The notes beneath the pieces are model-generated. The model was not told the DNA's origin, made no database searches, and was given only the letters and a program-made list of their open reading frames with translations. The position numbers and the translations under genes were made by a program. A stretch of DNA of 64,000 bases from Solirubrobacteraceae bacterium (lineage in GTDB: Bacteria; Actinomycetota; Thermoleophilia; Solirubrobacterales; Solirubrobacteraceae), in contig JAUJOT010000002.1 of NCBI GenBank assembly GCA_030447505.1, forward strand, positions 248,001 through 312,000. The letters are read 5' to 3'. This document shows, piece after piece, positions 59,244-64,000 of this stretch (positions within the stretch are counted from its first letter, which is position 1; each line of letters starts with the position of its first letter).

Positions 59244-60368
59244 TCACCTGCCGCAGCCGAGCAGCCGGCTGACCGGCGTGCAGGAGTCCTCCTGCTGAGG
59301 CGGCGACGTCGGCGGCTCGGGCGTCGTCGCGGACGGTGGCGTCGTCGTCGAGGGCCCGGGGTTCGAGGTCGTCTCGGTCTGCGGCGCCCTACGCGCGCCT
59401 TCCGGCGAGGAGCGACGCGGCGCCTTGCGCCTCTTCGTCTTCTCGCTGGCCTTCCTGCTCGCCTCGGCGCGGTCATCCTTCTTGCGCTTCTTGCGCTTCT
59501 CTTGCTCATGGCGCCGTTCGGCGGCACGCAACTGCCGGCGGGCGTCGACGCCGTAGGCATCGTCGAACGCGGCGACGAGCGTCTCGTCGAGGGGACAGTT
59601 GAGGCAGAAGCCGTCGCGCTCCCAGCCCCTCGCGCGTCCCATCACCTGACTGGCGTAGTCGATGCCGAACAGGTCGTGTCCGTAGTAGGCGTAGGCTGCC
59701 GACCACGACCCGCCGTCGAGCGCCTCGCTGGCACCGGAATCGCGGAGCAGCGCACCTGCCGCCATGATCGCGTCGAAGTCGTCGTAGATCGACGGGTGCG
59801 AGCGCGTGCGGTGCGGGTAGCGGCGCGGGCGGTCGCCGAGGCGGAAGGACTGGCGGTAGAGCTCCCACGTGCTCACCGGGCCATTCTTGACGTTGAACTG
59901 CATCGGCCCTGCGCAGCAGCCAAAGGCGTTGAGGCCATGGTAGGTGCTCGGCTCGGTGGAGAACGCGGTCTCCTGGCGATGGATCGAGGCGATCAGTCGC
60001 CAGGACACGCCGAAGGTGCGCGCGGCCTCCCGGTACAGCGGCATGAACCCCGACTTGGCGGACGCCGGCACGTGCCGCGAGGTGGTCCTGCGGTAGTAGG
60101 CCGGCCCGGCACGACGGGGCTTCGGGCGTCGCGCGACGAGTCGCCCCACCGCGACGCGGCTCGGAGCCGTCCCGGCAGATGACAGCGCCGCAACGAGATC
60201 GGCCCGGCGCGACTGCGAGCCGCCTCGCTCAGCGGCGCCGGAGACGTCTGATGGGAGCTGCCGCAGCGCCGCAGCCGTGCCGCCTCCGAGGAGAAAGACG
60301 AGCGCGACGACCAGGGCCTGCCCGAGGCGCTCTCTGCGGTGCTTGACGAAGTCGACCGGCAGTCGCAT
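59244..60368 (-). CDS. Lytic transglycosylase-like secreted protein with low-complexity tail
   Basis: TFGVSWRLIASIHRQETAFSTEPSTYHGLNAFGCCAGPMQFNVKNGPVSTWELY; KKRKKDDRAEASRK and Pro/Thr-rich C-terminus. Confidence 0.75.
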   Translation of the reverse strand: MRLPVDFVKHRRERLGQALVVALVFLLGGGTAAALRQLPSDVSGAAERGGSQSRRADLVAALSSAGTAPSRVAVGRLVARRPKPRRAGPAYYRRTTSRHVPASAKSGFMPLYREAARTFGVSWRLIASIHRQETAFSTEPSTYHGLNAFGCCAGPMQFNVKNGPVSTWELYRQSFRLGDRPRRYPHRTRSHPSIYDDFDAIMAAGALLRDSGASEALDGGSWSAAYAYYGHDLFGIDYASQVMGRARGWERDGFCLNCPLDETLVAAFDDAYGVDARRQLRAAERRHEQEKRKKRKKDDRAEASRKASEKTKRRKAPRRSSPEGARRAPQTETTSNPGPSTTTPPSATTPEPPTSPPQQEDSCTPVSRLLGCGR

Positions 60369-60493
60369 CTGCGGAAGCGTGCCAGAGCGGCCACCGCAGC
60401 GCGGCGGTGGCGTCGTGCGCCTGCGCCCCGATCAGCCGGCTCGAGCCGCGCCGACGGTTTCGATGCCGCTCGTCGAGGGGGATAGAACGTCGC

Positions 60494-62284
60494 GTGGCGT
60501 TGCGAATCGAGGACTACGCGCTGATCGGCGACACCGAGACAGCGGCCCTGGTCGGGCTCGACGGCTCGATCGACTGGCTCTGTCTGCCGCGCTTCGACGC
60601 GCCCGCGTGCTTCGCCGCGCTGCTCGGAGGATCCGAGCACGGCCGCTGGCTGATCGCGCCGGTCGGCGGGGTTCGCCGCGTCCAGCGCCGCTATCGCCCC
60701 GGGACGCTCGTGCTCGAGACGGAGTGGGAGACGGCGGACGGCGTCGTTCGCGTCGTCGACTGCATGCCGCCGCGAGACCGGGTCCCCGACGTGCTGCGCC
60801 TCGTCGAGGGGATTTCGGGACGGGTGCCGATGCGGATCGAGCTGACGATTCGCTTCGACTACGGGGCGATCGTGCCGTGGGTGCGTCGCCACGAGCAGTA
60901 TCTGGAGGCGGTCGCCGGACCGGACGCACTGCGGCTGCGCACGCCGGTCGAGGTTCGCGGCGAGAACCTGACGACGGTGGCGCAGTTCGAGGTGCAGCAG
61001 GGCGACGTCGTCCCGTTCGGGCTCTCGTGGCATGCCTCGCATGACGAGCCGCCCCCCGCCAAGGAGCCGGCGCGGTCGGTCGAGGCGACGCAGCGCTGGT
61101 GGGAGGCGTGGTCGAGCCGATGCACGTACGACGGCAGCTATGCGGAGCCGGTGTCGCAATCTCTGCGGGCGCTCAAGGCGATGACCTACCACCCGACGGG
61201 CGGGATCGTCGCCGCGATCACGACGTCGCTGCCCGAGCAGATCGGCGGGGTACGCAACTGGGACTACCGCTTCTGCTGGGTGCGTGACGCGACGTTCACG
61301 CTGTTGTCGCTGCTCGCCGCCGGCTACAGCGAGGAGGCCGAGCGCTGGCGCGACTGGCTGTTGCGGGCCGTCGCGGGGCAGCCCGAGGCGATGCAGATCA
61401 TGTACGGGCCGGCCGGCGAGCGGCGTCTGACCGAGCTCGAGCTGCCGTGGCTTCCCGGCTACGAGGGCTCTGTGCCGGTGCGGATCGGCAACGGCGCGGC
61501 GCAGCAGTTCCAGCTCGACGTCTACGGGGAGCTGATGGATTCACTGCACGACGCGCGCGACGCCGGGATCGACCCCGACCCGGCGGCGTGGGGCGTGCAG
61601 GTCAAGCTGATGGAGTTCCTCGAGACGGCGTGGCGGCGCGAGGACGAGGGCATCTGGGAGGTCCGCGGTCCGCGCCGTGACTTCGTGCACTCCAAGGTGA
61701 TGGCATGGGTCGCGTTCGACCGGGCCGTCAAGGCGGTGCAGCGGTTCGGGCTCGAGGGCCCGGTGGATCGGTGGCGCGCGCTGCGTGAGCAGGTGCACGC
61801 CGAGGTCTGCCGCGAGGGCTTCGACGCCGACCGCGGGACGTTCACGCAGTCCTACGGCTCGCAGCAGCTCGACGCGAGCCTGCTGATGATCCCGCTCGTC
61901 GGCTTCCTGGCACCCGACGATCCGCGCGTCGACGGCACGGTACGAGCGATCGAGCGCGAACTCGTCGAAGACGGCTTCGTCATGCGCTACCCGACGCAGC
62001 CGGACGTCGACGGCCTGCCGCCCGGAGAGGGCGCGTTCCTGCCCTGCTCGTTCTGGCTTGTCGACTGCCTCGCGCTGACCGGGCGCCGCGACGACGCGTT
62101 GGCGCTCTACGACCGCCTGCTCGGGCTGCGCAACGACGTCGGGCTGCTGTCGGAGGAGTACGACCCGCACGCCAAGCGGCTCGTCGGCAACTTCCCGCAG
62201 GCGTTCACCCACGTCGGGCTCGTGAACTCGGCGCTCAACCTCGATCCCGGCGTCGGGCCGGCGAACGTCCGCAGGCGGGCCTGA
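60494..62284 (+). CDS. Glycoside hydrolase family 15-like protein (glucoamylase/trehalase type)
   Basis: IEDYALIGDTETAALVGLDGSIDWLCLPRFDAPACFAALLG ... VRNWDYRFCWVRDATFTLLSLL ... PCSFWLVDCLALTGR. Confidence 0.93.
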   Translation: MALRIEDYALIGDTETAALVGLDGSIDWLCLPRFDAPACFAALLGGSEHGRWLIAPVGGVRRVQRRYRPGTLVLETEWETADGVVRVVDCMPPRDRVPDVLRLVEGISGRVPMRIELTIRFDYGAIVPWVRRHEQYLEAVAGPDALRLRTPVEVRGENLTTVAQFEVQQGDVVPFGLSWHASHDEPPPAKEPARSVEATQRWWEAWSSRCTYDGSYAEPVSQSLRALKAMTYHPTGGIVAAITTSLPEQIGGVRNWDYRFCWVRDATFTLLSLLAAGYSEEAERWRDWLLRAVAGQPEAMQIMYGPAGERRLTELELPWLPGYEGSVPVRIGNGAAQQFQLDVYGELMDSLHDARDAGIDPDPAAWGVQVKLMEFLETAWRREDEGIWEVRGPRRDFVHSKVMAWVAFDRAVKAVQRFGLEGPVDRWRALREQVHAEVCREGFDADRGTFTQSYGSQQLDASLLMIPLVGFLAPDDPRVDGTVRAIERELVEDGFVMRYPTQPDVDGLPPGEGAFLPCSFWLVDCLALTGRRDDALALYDRLLGLRNDVGLLSEEYDPHAKRLVGNFPQAFTHVGLVNSALNLDPGVGPANVRRRA

Positions 62285-63330
62285 TGCGGGCGATCACGGT
62301 CATCCCGGGCGAGCGGGACTCGGCGCGCCTGGAGGAGATCGAGGAGCCGTCCCCGGAGGCCGGGGCCGTGCTCGTCCAAGCGGTCGCGATCGGCGTCTGC
62401 GGTACGGACGGCGAGATCATCCGCGGCGAGTACGGATGGTCGCCACCGGGTCGCGCGCGGCTCGTGCTGGGTCACGAGTCGCTGGGACGGGTGATCGAGG
62501 CGCCCGACGGCGCAGCGGTCAGCGCGGGAGATCTCGTCGTGGGGATCGTGCGGCGCCCCGATCCCGAGCCCTGCGTCTGCTGCGCCGCCGGCGAATGGGA
62601 CCAATGCCGCAATGGACGCTATACCGAACGCGGGATCAAGGAGATCGACGGCTACGGCTCCGAGCGCTGGCGCGTCGAGCCGGAGTTCGCCGTGCGCGTC
62701 GATCCCCAGCTGGGCCGGCTCGGCGTCCTTCTCGAGCCGGCGAGCATCGTCGCCAAGGCATGGGACCAGATCGACCGCATCAGCCGGCGCGCATGCACCC
62801 GGATCGAGACGGCGCTCGTCACCGGCGCCGGAGCGATCGGCCTGCTGGCCGCGCTGCTGGCGCGCCAGCGAGGGCTTGACGTGCACGTGCTCGACATCGT
62901 CGCCGCCGGCCCCAAGCCCGAGGCCGTCGCGGCACTGGGCGCCGCGTATCACCACGGCGACGTCAGGGAGATCGGCGATGTCGACGTGGTCGTCGAGGCG
63001 ACCGGCGTGGGCAGCGTCATCTTCGACGTCATCGGCCAGACGAATCCGGGCGGCATCGTCTGCCTCACCGGCATGTCGCCGGCGGGACGCAGGATCGAGA
63101 TCGACGCCGGCGCACTGAACCGCGAACTGGTACTCGAGAACGACGTCGTCTTCGGGTCCGTGAACGCAAACCGGCGCCACTACCGGCTCGCCGCCGACGC
63201 GCTGGCGCGCGCCGACCGCGACTGGCTGGAGCGGCTCGTCACGCGCTGGGTTTCGCTCGACCAGTGGCGAAGCGCGCTCGAACGCCGCGACGACGACATC
63301 AAGGTCGCGATCGCGTTCGACGCCGGCTGA
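62284..63330 (+). CDS. Zinc-dependent glucose 1-dehydrogenase-like MDR protein
   Basis: AIGVCGTDGEIIRGEYGWSPPGRARLVLGHESLGRVIEAP ... CVCCAAGEWDQCRNGRYTERGIKEIDGYGSERWRVEPEFAVRV; ATGA coupled to GH15 gene. Confidence 0.9.
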   Translation: MRAITVIPGERDSARLEEIEEPSPEAGAVLVQAVAIGVCGTDGEIIRGEYGWSPPGRARLVLGHESLGRVIEAPDGAAVSAGDLVVGIVRRPDPEPCVCCAAGEWDQCRNGRYTERGIKEIDGYGSERWRVEPEFAVRVDPQLGRLGVLLEPASIVAKAWDQIDRISRRACTRIETALVTGAGAIGLLAALLARQRGLDVHVLDIVAAGPKPEAVAALGAAYHHGDVREIGDVDVVVEATGVGSVIFDVIGQTNPGGIVCLTGMSPAGRRIEIDAGALNRELVLENDVVFGSVNANRRHYRLAADALARADRDWLERLVTRWVSLDQWRSALERRDDDIKVAIAFDAG

Positions 63331-63428
63331 CGCCCGCGCCGGCGAGCCGCACCCGGCGGCCGGCGGCCGATCGGCAACGTAAGCTCCGCGGCCTGTCGCC
63401 AGCAGCCAGCAGCAGCCCCTCAGCCGCG

Positions 63429-64000
63429 TTGACGGCGACGGCGCGGCGCGGCCTCGCCCGCGCCGCCGCGATCAGCGCGCTCGCGCTCGTGCCGGAGGCG
63501 CTGCACGGCGCCGAGGATGTGCGCGGCGCTTTCGGCCCCGCGCCGGCGCTCGCCGTCCTGCTGCTCGCGCAGGCGGTCGCAGCCGCGGCCGCGCTGCACG
63601 GCCGGCGCTTCGGGGCACGCCTGCTGCTCGCCGTCAGCGCCGCGTGGATCTTCGGCGCCGTCGCCGATCATCCCGAGGCGTTCGCCGATCCGGCGGGCTT
63701 TCGCGACGGCTGGACGTCGGCGCTCCCCGTCCTCGCGCTCGTCGCGCTGAACGGCGCCGCGGCGGCGTACGCCCTCGCGCCGTCGATGCCGCGCCGCTGG
63801 GACGCGCTGAAGACGTCGCCCGCCGACGCGTGGGCGGCGTGCGAGTACGAGCGCGCCGTCGTGCTCGACGTGCGCGCGGCGCGCGAGCGCGCCGGCGGCG
63901 CGATTCCAGGTGCGATGCCGGCATCGTGGCGCGCACCGCAGGCGCCGCCCGGCGACCGCCCCGTGCTCGTCGTGTGCTCGCACGGCGGGCGCAGCCTGCG
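63429..64000 (+). CDS. Membrane protein with C-terminal rhodanese-like domain, truncated by window edge
   Basis: LTATARRGLARAAAISALALVPEALHGAEDVRGAFG ... VLDVRAARERAGGAIPGAMPASWRAPQAPPGDRPVLVVCSHGGRSLR. Confidence 0.7.
   Translation, partial: MTATARRGLARAAAISALALVPEALHGAEDVRGAFGPAPALAVLLLAQAVAAAAALHGRRFGARLLLAVSAAWIFGAVADHPEAFADPAGFRDGWTSALPVLALVALNGAAAAYALAPSMPRRWDALKTSPADAWAACEYERAVVLDVRAARERAGGAIPGAMPASWRAPQAPPGDRPVLVVCSHGGRSL

Overview
High-GC (~70%) bacterial chromosome window. Gene order and protein character suggest an actinobacterium, possibly Thermoleophilia/Solirubrobacterales (inference). Most of 1-49 kb and 59-64 kb is ordinary, densely packed chromosome. It holds shikimate-pathway genes (aroQ, a fused aroK-aroB, aroC, aroE) interleaved with a secretin-less type IV pilus system (pilM/N/O, minor pilins, pilin, prepilin peptidase, pilC, pilT, pilB). 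It also holds a signalling cluster (receiver-only regulators, CHASE3/HAMP-like histidine kinase, ProX-like lipoprotein, LuxR-type regulator), ftsH, mltG, ruvX, alaS, an IscU/NifU-like domain fused to MnmA, aspS and hisS. The accessory part is 49.3-59 kb: a ~7.9 kb element integrated into a tRNA-Met(CAU) gene, bounded by a perfect 44-bp direct repeat. It carries a decayed tyrosine integrase, a PadR-regulated methyltransferase with recognisable operators, a DsbA-like protein, a DUF4160/DUF2442 pair, an IS3 relic and an IS630 copy with TA-flanked inverted repeats. Degraded vapBC and a hipA-like gene lie just to its right. Most promising items for follow-up: the element and its PadR/methyltransferase switch, the scaffold-MnmA fusion, the HK-binding-protein-receiver cluster, and an 8-bp duplication that removes a stop codon. 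No CRISPR array or clearly unprecedented multi-gene system was seen. All family calls are from reading the translations; no database search was run.
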